Made by a program: the position numbers and the translations under genes
Assembly: GCA_964646035.1 (NCBI GenBank)
Contig: CAZYDJ010000007.1
Location: forward strand, 1 to 43,647
Length of the DNA: 43,647 nucleotides
Direction of reading: 5' to 3'
Source: CAYLMM01 sp964646035
GTDB taxonomy: Bacteria; Krumholzibacteriota; Krumholzibacteriia; LZORAL124-64-63
The notes under the pieces: generated by a model
Told to the model about the DNA's origin: nothing
What the model saw: only the letters and a program-made list of their open reading frames with translations
Databases searched by the model: none
Shown here: positions 15,848-24,286 of the stretch, in pieces
How positions within the stretch are numbered: the stretch's first letter is position 1
Layout of the letters: each line of letters begins with the position of its first letter

Positions 15848-18041
15848 CGCAGCCCGCAACGACGGAGGCGTCGCCCGCGCTCCGTTTCTCTTCGAGATCG
15901 GCACCGATGATCTGCCGGCCCGCTTCATCCCCGTATCCGTAGCCCACGTCGAGTCGGCCGCCGCGGCCCTGTTCGACGAACTCGGATTGGCCTATGAATC
16001 ATTGCTGGTCACCGCCACGCCGCGGCGCCTGGCGTTGATGGTGGAGGGCCTGGCGATCAGCCAAACCGACCGGGAAGTGGAGATGAAGGGGCCTCCGGTG
16101 GCGGTGGCCTTCGACGCCGCCGGCGAGCCCACGGCCGCCGCCCACGGATTCGCCCGCAAGAACGGCATCGATCTGGCGGACAGCTACCACGTCACCGACG
16201 CGAAGGGCGGCGAGTTCCTTGCCGTGCGCAAGGTGATCGTCGGGCGCACCGCCGCCGATCTGCTCGCCGAGAGGGTTCCCGCTCTCGTGCTCGGCATCCC
16301 CTTTCCCAAGAAGATGCGTTGGGGGACCCTGGACCTGGAATACGCCCGCCCGATCCAATGGCTGGTCGCGTTGCTCGGCGGGCGGATCGTTCCGGTAGCC
16401 ATGGCCGGGATCGAGGCTGGACGGGTCACCCGCGGCCATCGCACCCTGGCCGACGATCGCGAAATCACCATCCCGGATCCCGAAGAGTATGTCGGCCTGC
16501 TCCGGGACAACAGCGTTGTGGTCCTGCGGGACGAGCGCCGCGCGATGATCGAATCGGGAGCGGCGGCGGCGATCGAGTCGCTGGCCGGAGCCGAGTGGCG
16601 ACGTGACGAGGAACTGCTCGAGGAGGTCGTGGACCTTTGCGAGTATCCCACGCCGTTCGTCGGCGCCTATGATCCGGACTTCTTCGAACTGCCGCCGGAG
16701 GTCATCGTTACCGCGTTGAAGGTTCATCAGCGCTACTTCGCGGTGGACAAGGCCGGTTCCCCGGATCTGATGCCGTGTTTCCTCGCCGTCCGTGACGGGG
16801 GCGAGGATCATCTGGACAATGTCCGGGCCGGGAACGAGAAGGTCCTGCGCGCCCGTCTCAGCGACGCTCTCTTCTATTGGAACTTCGATCAGCGTCTCGA
16901 TCCCGACGGCCATGCCGCTCGCCTCGACGACGTGACCTGGATCGAAGGCTACGGATCGGTGGGCGACAAGGTCCGGCGTCTGGCCGGCCTGGCCGCCTGG
17001 CTGTGGGATAACGGCCGCGGCGACGGCGGCGCCGTCCCGCCGGCCCTGGTCCGCGCCGCCGGCATCTGCAAATTCGATCTCGTCTGCGAGATGATCCGCG
17101 ACGGCAAGGAATTCACGAAACTGGAGGGAATGATCGGCGCCCGGTATGCGGCCCGCGCCGGCGAAGATCCCGAGGTCTGCTCCGCGATCGAGGGCCATTA
17201 TCTGCCTCGTTCGGCCGGGGGAGGGTTGCCCGCGGACAGGATCAGCAAGGTGCTGTCCTTGGCCGACCGCTACGACAACCTGGCGGGATGCTGGCTGGCG
17301 GGGTTCTCGCCCACCGGCGCGAAGGATCCTTATGCCCTGCGCCGTCATGCGCTGGCGCTGATCCGGATCGAGATGGATCTGGGCAGGGGCAAGGGGATGG
17401 CCGCGGCGCTCGACCAGGCTTTGGCCGGCTTCCGCGACGCTGCCGGTAAAACAGATCCCGCGTCCGCCGCGCTGGAATTACAGGCTTTCGTCCAACGTCG
17501 CCTCGCCGGTCATCTCGAAGGATCGGGTTGCGAGCTGGAAGTCGTGCGCGCGGTTCTGCCGTCGCACGGCGATGATCCGGCCGACGCCCTGGCTTGGGCC
17601 CAGGCCTTGGCCGGTTTCAAGGACCAGCCCGATTTCCTGCTGCTGGCAACCGGGTTCAAACGCTGTAAGAACATTCTCGAAGGCCATTTCCTGCCTGCGG
17701 AGGGCTTGGCCGATTGTCGCGATCGCTGGGCGGCCGGGGGGAGTACTCCCGATGGAAAACCGCTGTCCGATCTGCCCGACGCGGCCGAGAAATCCCTTTG
17801 CGCGGCTGTTGTCGCCGCTGCTCCGGTCATTTCCGCAGCCGAGGCCGATTCCGACTACAGCCGCGTATTCGGCGTTCTTTCGGCGTTGGGGCCGGCTATC
17901 GACGATTTTTTCGATTCGGTACGCGTGAACGTCGCCGACCAGGAATTGAAGTCGCTGCGGCATGATTTCCTGCGGGAAATCCACGGACTTTTCGTCCGTT
18001 ACGCCGATTTCTCTGCAGTGGCGCCTTCGGATGGCGGTTGA
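15840..18041 (+). CDS. glyS: Glycyl-tRNA synthetase beta subunit
   Basis: This subunit carries the tRNA-recognition part of the alpha2 beta2 enzyme. The product is 733 residues, slightly longer than the usual length of about 690. Recognisable segments are FEIGTDDLPARFI, ATPRRLALMVEGL, KKMRWGTLDLEYARPIQWLVALL, DLCEYPTPFVGAYDPDF, ALKVHQRYFAV and a C-terminal DALR-type anticodon domain. ATG 15840 is preferred over 15825 because GAGGAGGA (15827-15833) lies about six bases upstream. It is the last gene of the long run, and a hairpin terminator follows 45 bases after the stop. Confidence 0.97.
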   Translation: MNSAARNDGGVARAPFLFEIGTDDLPARFIPVSVAHVESAAAALFDELGLAYESLLVTATPRRLALMVEGLAISQTDREVEMKGPPVAVAFDAAGEPTAAAHGFARKNGIDLADSYHVTDAKGGEFLAVRKVIVGRTAADLLAERVPALVLGIPFPKKMRWGTLDLEYARPIQWLVALLGGRIVPVAMAGIEAGRVTRGHRTLADDREITIPDPEEYVGLLRDNSVVVLRDERRAMIESGAAAAIESLAGAEWRRDEELLEEVVDLCEYPTPFVGAYDPDFFELPPEVIVTALKVHQRYFAVDKAGSPDLMPCFLAVRDGGEDHLDNVRAGNEKVLRARLSDALFYWNFDQRLDPDGHAARLDDVTWIEGYGSVGDKVRRLAGLAAWLWDNGRGDGGAVPPALVRAAGICKFDLVCEMIRDGKEFTKLEGMIGARYAARAGEDPEVCSAIEGHYLPRSAGGGLPADRISKVLSLADRYDNLAGCWLAGFSPTGAKDPYALRRHALALIRIEMDLGRGKGMAAALDQALAGFRDAAGKTDPASAALELQAFVQRRLAGHLEGSGCELEVVRAVLPSHGDDPADALAWAQALAGFKDQPDFLLLATGFKRCKNILEGHFLPAEGLADCRDRWAAGGSTPDGKPLSDLPDAAEKSLCAAVVAAAPVISAAEADSDYSRVFGVLSALGPAIDDFFDSVRVNVADQELKSLRHDFLREIHGLFVRYADFSAVAPSDGG

Positions 18042-18085
18042 TCCACGTCAATATTTCGTGTCGGTTCCGCTCCGGATCGAGCAGC

Positions 18086-18112
18086 GAGGGCCCCAACCGG
18101 GGCCCTCTTTTT
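18086..18112 (+). terminator. Intrinsic terminator after glyS
   Basis: A perfect 9-bp stem, GAGGGCCCC (18086-18094) with GGGGCCCTC (18099-18107), closes a four-base AACC loop and runs into five T residues. It ends the housekeeping run before the next gene's own promoter. Confidence 0.9.
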
Positions 18113-18127
18113 ATTCAGCATAAGCTA

Positions 18128-18156
18128 TTGACTCGTATGGTAATTTTAGGTATGCT
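18128..18156 (+). promoter_or_regulatory. Sigma-70-like promoter of the large secreted protein gene
   Basis: TTGACT (18128-18133) and TATGCT (18151-18156) are spaced by exactly 17 bases, directly after the glyS terminator. A start near 18163 would give a leader of about 277 bases. Confidence 0.65.
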
Positions 18157-18162
18157 CCTACA

Positions 18163-18439
18163 TGCGACTCATGGCAAAAGTTTTTTCCGCTGGGACGTCG
18201 TTCCCTGTTCCACTTGAGTAAGTCCTTTAAAACTTGACACTACGGCACGGTTTGCGAGTCACTGTGCCAGCGGAGTATGGGGAAATTGCCGATTTTCGCA
18301 GATCGACAATGGAACCTGCCGCGATTCGGGAACGAGCTTTTGCCTGCTCTGTAGGTGCCTGAGATTGTGGGTGACATTCACATGGCACATCAACTTTCAC
18401 CTGCGCCATAGTTGACTTGCTCAACGATGGGGGGAAAGT
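18163..18439 (+). promoter_or_regulatory. Long, partly structured 5' leader
   Basis: This stretch has no gene. It contains an 8-pair hairpin, GGCACGGT (18244-18251) with ACTGTGCC (18261-18268), one pair being G-U. An alternative long-range pairing, TCCGCTGG (18186-18193) with CCAGCGGA (18267-18274), would compete for the same bases. TTGACA at 18234-18239 lacks a convincing -10. A strong GGGGGG Shine-Dalgarno precedes the ATG. No known riboswitch class is recognised. Confidence 0.4.
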
Positions 18440-21400
18440 ATGAGGAAACTCACTCTTGTTTGCCTGTCTCTTGCTCTGGTTCTAATGACCGGGGCTGCCT
18501 TCGCTGGTGACCAGAATCTGCCGACCGGTTTAGAGTTTCGCGACGGTGCTTATCCTGGATCGCTTTACGGCGTTCCCGTGAATAGTGCCAAAGCCGATAC
18601 CTTCTACATCATCGGTGGCCCTGATCGTCAAGACGGCCGGTTCCAGGACGACATTTCAGGGGCGATCCCTGACTTGGAAGGCTGGACCAGCCTCGATATG
18701 AACCACAAGGAAGATTCCCAGTGGCATATCGACACCTTCAACGCCGAGTTGCTCGACACGAACTTCACGCCCAACCACGCCATGTGGTGCGGCGAGGTCT
18801 TCGAGGAGTGCATCGTCGGTCTGGACAACATTGGTTACGGTAACGATTACCGTGAGCAGATCGACTTTGTGGCGACGGTCAACAACCCGTCCATCGCCTG
18901 CGAAGTCAACCTGACCGGTGTTATTAACTACGATACCGAGCAGGACTGGGACTTCGTCTACCTGCAGGTCAGCCGTGCCACCGGCATGGATGTCGTCGCG
19001 ACGTTCCATGGCACGAACCGTGACACGAACGATGTGTACCAGCCGGTAGCGCTGGACATCGACATCCCGACCGTCGAGCCTGAGGATTACGTCGGTGCTT
19101 CGCACGACCAGGTCCTGCTTCGCTGGTTGGTCATGTCCGATGGCGGCACTTCGAACGAAGACTGCTGGTTGTTCTTCTACGGCGCTTGCCAGGTAGACAA
19201 CCTTGAAGTCACGCTGTCCCAGGTCGGCGAAACCGACATCGTCCTGACCGAGAACTTCGAGGGTCCCGGACCCTATAAGTGGAATTCCACTATTGCCGTT
19301 GACGTTGGCGACTTTGTCAAGGTCTGGCCGAAGCTCGACGACATCGATGTCTGTAACTTCAACAACAGCCCCCAGGTAGCCTTCATCGACGACGGCGTCG
19401 TTGTTCCCGGCACTGGCGGCACCACTGGTACCACCTGGACCTACGGTCCCGGAGGCTACTGTGTCAACCTGCTCGGCGGTCTTGCCGGACCGTTGGACCA
19501 CCTGAACAACCAGCTCTGGTCCCCCGAGATGGAATGGCCTGATGGCGACTATGTTGGCGCCGAACTGGGCTGGGACGTCTACCGTCACCTGCCCCTGTTC
19601 AACGGCCTGTTCTACATGTGGGACATCCGCTCTTCAGATGATGACACAGCTACCTGGGATCTGTGGCAAAGCGATGGCTGGGTTTACTATGGTGGCCCGG
19701 ATTACATCCGTTCCATCAATGACGTGACCGGCGCTATGCTACCCGGCCGTACCCATGTGCAGATCCGAATTTCTGCATATGAGATTGGCTGGGCCTGGGG
19801 CTTCTCAGAGACGGATGCTACTCCGTCGCCGTACTTCGATAACATTTCGCTGCGTGTCTATGGCTATGGTGGCCCGAGTATCGTCAGCCGTGATATCGAT
19901 GTTGCGAACGATGGATTCCCGATTGGAGCCGGTGTTGATTTCGTCAATCCCGGAAACCTCAATAACGCTGTTCGTTTCGACATGGCCAACAACATTGCTC
20001 CGGCGACCGATCTCCGGAACGATCCCGGTGACTCCATCGTCGCCGAGATCAAGTTGGTCCGGTCGCTTTCGACCATGCCGAATCTGCCGAGGTTGTACTA
20101 CACGTTGAAGCCCAATACCGTGTATGGCGCTGACGCCAGCCTCGGTGTTCGCGGTACGACGCCTTTGACCGGTTACGTGGAAGCCGATAGCTGCCGCAAC
20201 CCCGAGAGCGGCAACGTCATTCCCGACCGGTTCTTCTTCGATCTGCCTGACGGCGATGGCCCTGAGGGCCTGTTCTTGCTGCCGGGTGACGTGCTCCATT
20301 ACTACATCTATGCTGAGGACTTGGTCGGCGGTACTCCCGGCATCAGCACCCTTCCCGGCGATCTTGACGGGTATGGTGTCTTTGTCGGCGACGCCGGTTA
20401 CGTTCCCCAGCAGTGGTCTGATGAGTTCACCGTTCGCGCTCTGCCTACTGTCACGGGCGCGACTGATGGCGATCAGGTCCCGATGCTGTTCTGGAACGAC
20501 TTCGGCGATCGTGGTGGCGAGAACGAGTGGTATGCCGCTCTTGGCGCTCTCGGTCTCCAAAAGGGTGTCGACTATGACGTGTTCTACACTCATGGTCCTT
20601 CCTCTGGTGTCAGCAACGGCCTCGGTGGCCGCGCCGACTACCAGGACATCAAGTACTACGATGACATCCTGTACACCGCGGGTAACCTTGATGACTACAC
20701 CATCTCGCAGGTCGATTACGATAGCGATGCTGGTGGCGACGTCGAGCTGCTTGACCTGTGGCTCCAGGATGGCAAGGATCTGCTGATCACCGGTGACGGA
20801 GTCGTGCGTGACATGAGCAACTGGGCCAATGGTGTCAGCTTCATCGACACTTGGCTGGACGTTGACGTCAACACGGAAAATGACGTTATTCCTGACATCG
20901 GCAACCAGACGGCTCCGTTGGTTCTGCCGATCTCTGGTAACACCGTTGGTCTGACGACCGAGTTCATCGCCTACGGCGGTTGCCCGATCATCAACCAGTT
21001 CGACGAGATCACGCTGGGCACCAATGCCGAGCGCATCGCCGAATTCGCGGACGCTACCGGTGCCGGTGGTATCTATTCCTTCTCGGCTGGTGTTCTTAAC
21101 CAGGTTAGTGGTTCCCGGGTTGTCTACTTCCCGGTCGACCTGATGTACTGGTACACTCCGGATAAGGCCGATGCTCCCCAGAACTCTCGTACGAGCGCTC
21201 TGGAAGAGATCCTCGTCTTCTTCGGCTACACCGCTGGGACGGGCACGGGTGTGACCCCCGCGAACATTCCGTTCATGGTCAACAACTACCCGAACCCGTT
21301 CAACCCGAGCACCAAGATCGAGTACTCCGTGCCCATGGCCGGCAAGGTCTCGATCAAGATCTACAACATGAAGGGTCAGCTGGTTAAGACCCTCGTCGAC

Positions 21401-21547
21401 GAGTCCAAGACCGCCGGCGAGCTCTATTCCGCTACCTGGAATGGCACCGACAACAGCAATCGTTCTGTCGCTTCGGGCGTGTACTTCGCACGCACCAACG
21501 TTGCCGGCCAGTACGAGAAGCTGAACAAGCTGACTCTCGTGAAGTAA
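18440..21547 (+). CDS. Large secreted protein with amidotransferase-like region and FlgD/T9SS-type tail
   Basis: The 1035-residue product has a clear signal peptide (MRKLTLVCLSLALVLMTGAAFA, cleaved before GDQ). A long acidic, beta-rich region covers about 25-670. A region resembling the flavodoxin/class I amidotransferase-like fold lies at about 680-930 (WYAALGALGLQKGVDYDV, then YYDDILYTAGNL, then LQDGKDLLITGDG). The last 87 residues carry the tail NYPNPFNPSTKIEY ending ASGVYFARTN, which is similar to FlgD Ig-like and T9SS sorting domains. Function is unknown; I infer an abundant surface or released protein. Codon use by eye favours GGT, GCT, GTT and CGT more than the neighbours do. The gene has its own promoter, long leader and terminator, so it is monocistronic. 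Several cysteines suggest disulfides. Confidence 0.85.
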   Translation: MRKLTLVCLSLALVLMTGAAFAGDQNLPTGLEFRDGAYPGSLYGVPVNSAKADTFYIIGGPDRQDGRFQDDISGAIPDLEGWTSLDMNHKEDSQWHIDTFNAELLDTNFTPNHAMWCGEVFEECIVGLDNIGYGNDYREQIDFVATVNNPSIACEVNLTGVINYDTEQDWDFVYLQVSRATGMDVVATFHGTNRDTNDVYQPVALDIDIPTVEPEDYVGASHDQVLLRWLVMSDGGTSNEDCWLFFYGACQVDNLEVTLSQVGETDIVLTENFEGPGPYKWNSTIAVDVGDFVKVWPKLDDIDVCNFNNSPQVAFIDDGVVVPGTGGTTGTTWTYGPGGYCVNLLGGLAGPLDHLNNQLWSPEMEWPDGDYVGAELGWDVYRHLPLFNGLFYMWDIRSSDDDTATWDLWQSDGWVYYGGPDYIRSINDVTGAMLPGRTHVQIRISAYEIGWAWGFSETDATPSPYFDNISLRVYGYGGPSIVSRDIDVANDGFPIGAGVDFVNPGNLNNAVRFDMANNIAPATDLRNDPGDSIVAEIKLVRSLSTMPNLPRLYYTLKPNTVYGADASLGVRGTTPLTGYVEADSCRNPESGNVIPDRFFFDLPDGDGPEGLFLLPGDVLHYYIYAEDLVGGTPGISTLPGDLDGYGVFVGDAGYVPQQWSDEFTVRALPTVTGATDGDQVPMLFWNDFGDRGGENEWYAALGALGLQKGVDYDVFYTHGPSSGVSNGLGGRADYQDIKYYDDILYTAGNLDDYTISQVDYDSDAGGDVELLDLWLQDGKDLLITGDGVVRDMSNWANGVSFIDTWLDVDVNTENDVIPDIGNQTAPLVLPISGNTVGLTTEFIAYGGCPIINQFDEITLGTNAERIAEFADATGAGGIYSFSAGVLNQVSGSRVVYFPVDLMYWYTPDKADAPQNSRTSALEEILVFFGYTAGTGTGVTPANIPFMVNNYPNPFNPSTKIEYSVPMAGKVSIKIYNMKGQLVKTLVDESKTAGELYSATWNGTDNSNRSVASGVYFARTNVAGQYEKLNKLTLVK

Positions 21548-21570
21548 ATACTTCTGGCAAGAGTAGGCTG

Positions 21571-21601
21571 GGAGCGGCCCTTCGGGGCCGCTCCTTTTTT
21601 G
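21571..21601 (+). terminator. Intrinsic terminator with UUCG loop
   Basis: A perfect 10-bp stem, GGAGCGGCCC (21571-21580) with GGGCCGCTCC (21585-21594), closes a TTCG tetraloop and is followed by seven T residues. It lies 24 bases after the stop of the large secreted protein. Confidence 0.95.
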
Positions 21602-21686
21602 TGCGAAACGCCCGGAAATCCACTTCAGCGGGGGGGGAAGTGCTTGGAAATACGGCCGGTATTCAAGATCAAGGGTAAATCGGAAG

Positions 21687-21716
21687 TTGACACCCCGACA
21701 GGGCGCTCCCTATATT
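21687..21716 (+). promoter_or_regulatory. Strong sigma-70-like promoter of the lipoprotein cluster
   Basis: A perfect TTGACA (21687-21692) and TATATT (21711-21716) are spaced by 18 bases. It is the best-matching promoter in the window. The predicted start is near 21723, giving a leader of about 130 bases with the interleaved stems described next. Confidence 0.75.
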
Positions 21717-21746
21717 TTGGAACACAGCAATAGAGGACCCCCCACA

Positions 21747-21817
21747 ACCGGGAGACTACTATCCCAGACACCTCGACTGTTGGATTTCTCCCGGTCTGTC
21801 TGGGTTGTTTTTAATTT
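21747..21817 (+). promoter_or_regulatory. Attenuator-like leader with two interleaved perfect stems
   Basis: Stem A pairs 21747-21755 with 21787-21795 (9 bp, ACCGGGAGA with TCTCCCGGT). Stem B pairs 21763-21770 with 21797-21804 (8 bp, CCCAGACA with TGTCTGGG) and is followed by TTGTTTTTAA, as in a terminator. The 3' arm of A lies in the loop of B, with one base between the two 3' arms. Both stems can hardly form together, so they are probably alternatives. A third option pairs ACAACC (21744-21749) with GGTTGT (21803-21808). The element lies between the promoter and the lipoprotein gene. No known riboswitch core is recognised. Confidence 0.5.
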
Positions 21818-21852
21818 CTGTCTGCTGCTTTCAAGAAAGGCATGGGCCTCGT

Positions 21853-24228
21853 ATGTGGAGCCGACGACGTTTAGCTTTGGGGTATGTGCTGGCTTCTCTT
21901 CTCGCTTTGACGGCGCTGTTCGGATGCAGGGCCTTCGAGCCGGAAGCGGTTATCGTCAACAACGCTCCGGAAACCTATATCATCGGGGCACCCGCCGAGG
22001 AAGCCGGCGGATTTTTCCATTTCCATGTCTACTGGTACGGGACGGACCGCGACGGCAGAGTCGAGCAATACGTTTGGGCGTTGACCGACAGCAGCGTCCA
22101 GGACGAGGAGACTCTCGAGGACGAGGAAGACTCCCGGTTCAACCCGGCCGAGAACATCCTTACTCTCGATATCGGCAATTGGACCACCCGTACGGATTCG
22201 ATCTTCGACTTCCGGGTGGACCAGGGGGCGGTCACATCCGTCGACAAGACTTTCCACATTGTCGCCATCGATGACCGCGGCGACTACGATCGTACGCCCG
22301 CGCGCCTCTACTTCCTGACCAACGCCCTGGGCAATCCCGCGGTCACGTTCTACAAGAGCGCCGATCACACGCCTGAGAACGTGCTGTCGCAGCAGGATAC
22401 GGTCGGGTTCGGCAGGTCGTTCGTACTCTCCTGGGCCGGAACTACTCCCAACATCCGTTCGTTCACTCCCGAGATTCTCGCCGACAGGGACACGGTGGCG
22501 CCGTTCGACGACGGCCTGTACGGCTACAAGTTCCGCCTGCCCGGCGATGTCGAGTGCGACGATTCCAACGAGGATTGCTGGAACCCGCGCTTTTTCGACG
22601 ATTCGGTCAATGACAGCTTGAGCTTTTTCAGCCCCATCAACACTCTCGAGTTCAATAACGGATCGGACGGGGCAACGGTCGGCAACGTCTACCGGCGGCA
22701 GCTGGCCAGCGGAGTCCACACGCTTCTGGTAAATACGATCGATGTGGCGGGTGTGGAGATTCCGAGCGCCAATCGCAAGCTCGATCTGGTGCTGAACTAC
22801 GATCCCGACACCAAGCTGCTGCGTAGCGAGACCGACCCCTTCAACCCGGACGACACCCAGGTCTACCCGTACTATCAGGTCTTTTATCCCAACGGCACCA
22901 TCGAGCGGAACGGTTTGGCCGAGGGGGATACGGTTCCGAATAGGGCGGCCGTGGTCTTCAAGGCCATCGGTTGGGACGATCCCCGCGATCAGCGCCTGGG
23001 CGTCAACGATTATTCAGTGCTGTTCAAGGGGCAGTTCGTGGCCGTGGGCAGCTACAAGGGAAATCCCCTGAACCCCTTCACGATACGGACCCAGTACAGC
23101 TGGTCGAGCCCCGAGGACCGATTGGCCTCCGGCAACCCGATCAACTACGATTGGCTGAGTTCCGAAGGCGGAGCCGATACCCTGAGCTTCATCGTGGGAC
23201 CGATGGAATACGAGTTCAACATGGTCTCGGTCGATGAACACCAGCGGGTCGACGGCACTCCGGACTTTTTCCACTTCTACGCCAATTACCGTCCGTGCGT
23301 GCAGGCGGTCGAAGCAGTGCCCCTGGGGCAGGCCCCGTCCTATCCCTATGACGGCGACTGCTATGACGAGGCCTCGCTGGCGGCTGTGGACACCCTTTAC
23401 TGCGCTTACGCTCCGTTCACGATTCCCGGTCATCCCGACTGGAAGTGGATGGGCAGTTCGACGTCAGGCACCTTCGCCTATAACCCCCGTTCCGGGGCGT
23501 ACTATCCCGAGAGGCCGTCGGCCATGACCAGCGATATCCAGCTGCAGGATTGCCGCAATTTCGAATACGAGCTGTTGTTGCACGGAGCCGAGCATCCCCA
23601 GGAATCCAAGTTCATGCCGGGAGTCCCGCTCAACTCGCTCAACCGTCCCGAGGATCGGATGATGGCCTGGCAATACGAGATCCGTTCCGAAAGCGACGTG
23701 GTCTCCAATGCGGTCAGCGACGGCGCCGGCATCGATGATATCGATGAGGTCACCTACAATTTCTCGCGCGAGTTCCTGAACCCGGAAAACAAGATCGTGG
23801 TCGACGATGACGGCGTCTGGCATCTCCGGATCAAGGTGAGTGTGCCCAATCAGCTGATCCAGGTCGGTTTCGATGCACTCTACGCTTACCTCGAAAGCAA
23901 CACGATTTTGACGGAAAACGGATGGGTTGACGATGCCTTGAGCCTGACCACCCGCCCGCTTGGCCTGACGACCGCGCAGGTCATAGCGCGAGACGCCAGT
24001 AATTGCGGTTATCGCCCTGATCGCGGCGTCTACGTCTACTACCAGCATGTGCGGGTGCCCGATTTCCATGGGGAATCCTGTACCCAGGTCTATGACGATG
24101 AGATCGGGCGGCTGGCCTATGACCTGTTCCCGTACACGAGCGACATGTTCACCAAGCGTTACGTAATCAAGGTTGTCACCTTGGGCCCAGACGACTCTTT
24201 ATTGATCTATCCGCCGGACCCTGAATAG
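21853..24228 (+). CDS. Exported lipoprotein of unknown function, paralog of the next gene
   Basis: The 791-residue product starts MWSRRRLALGYVLASLLAL with lipobox LFGC, the lipid-bearing cysteine being C25. The N-terminal half shares an order of motifs with the next gene's product: APETYIIGAP, a YW-G-D-DG motif (YWYGTDRDGRVEQYVW), TDSIFDFRVD, and VAIDDRGDYDRTPARLYF. These suggest Ig- or fibronectin-like beta domains. The C-terminal half, with several cysteines (EDCW, DGDCYDE, SCTQVYDD), is unrecognised. The start at ATG 21853 places the signal peptide correctly; the only Shine-Dalgarno is AAGAAAGG at 21833-21840, rather far. No C-terminal sorting tail is seen. Probable location is the outer face of the inner membrane or the outer membrane. 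Confidence 0.82.
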   Translation: MWSRRRLALGYVLASLLALTALFGCRAFEPEAVIVNNAPETYIIGAPAEEAGGFFHFHVYWYGTDRDGRVEQYVWALTDSSVQDEETLEDEEDSRFNPAENILTLDIGNWTTRTDSIFDFRVDQGAVTSVDKTFHIVAIDDRGDYDRTPARLYFLTNALGNPAVTFYKSADHTPENVLSQQDTVGFGRSFVLSWAGTTPNIRSFTPEILADRDTVAPFDDGLYGYKFRLPGDVECDDSNEDCWNPRFFDDSVNDSLSFFSPINTLEFNNGSDGATVGNVYRRQLASGVHTLLVNTIDVAGVEIPSANRKLDLVLNYDPDTKLLRSETDPFNPDDTQVYPYYQVFYPNGTIERNGLAEGDTVPNRAAVVFKAIGWDDPRDQRLGVNDYSVLFKGQFVAVGSYKGNPLNPFTIRTQYSWSSPEDRLASGNPINYDWLSSEGGADTLSFIVGPMEYEFNMVSVDEHQRVDGTPDFFHFYANYRPCVQAVEAVPLGQAPSYPYDGDCYDEASLAAVDTLYCAYAPFTIPGHPDWKWMGSSTSGTFAYNPRSGAYYPERPSAMTSDIQLQDCRNFEYELLLHGAEHPQESKFMPGVPLNSLNRPEDRMMAWQYEIRSESDVVSNAVSDGAGIDDIDEVTYNFSREFLNPENKIVVDDDGVWHLRIKVSVPNQLIQVGFDALYAYLESNTILTENGWVDDALSLTTRPLGLTTAQVIARDASNCGYRPDRGVYVYYQHVRVPDFHGESCTQVYDDEIGRLAYDLFPYTSDMFTKRYVIKVVTLGPDDSLLIYPPDPE

Positions 24229-24236
24229 GGGCCGCG

Positions 24237-24266
24237 GCGCTTCTCCGGAGGCGCTTAGCCCTTTTT
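24237..24266 (+). terminator. Weak hairpin between the lipoprotein genes
   Basis: A 7-pair stem, GCGCTTC (24237-24243) with GAGGCGC (24248-24254), includes one G-T wobble and a TCCG loop. Five T residues follow only eight bases later. It may cause partial termination or merely fold the intergenic RNA. Confidence 0.3.
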
Positions 24267-24286
24267 GCAGGCAAGGGAGGTTGGCT

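Noticed and set aside
18382..18415. Possible pseudoknot of ATGGC/GCCAT and TCAACT/AGTTGA just before the secreted-protein start
   Set aside because: The stems are only 5 and 6 bp, and with no bases between the two 3' arms both cannot form; short matches like this arise by chance.
18412..18417. TTGACT as a promoter -35 close to the ATG at 18440
   Set aside because: There is no room for a -10 at proper spacing and a start before the Shine-Dalgarno.
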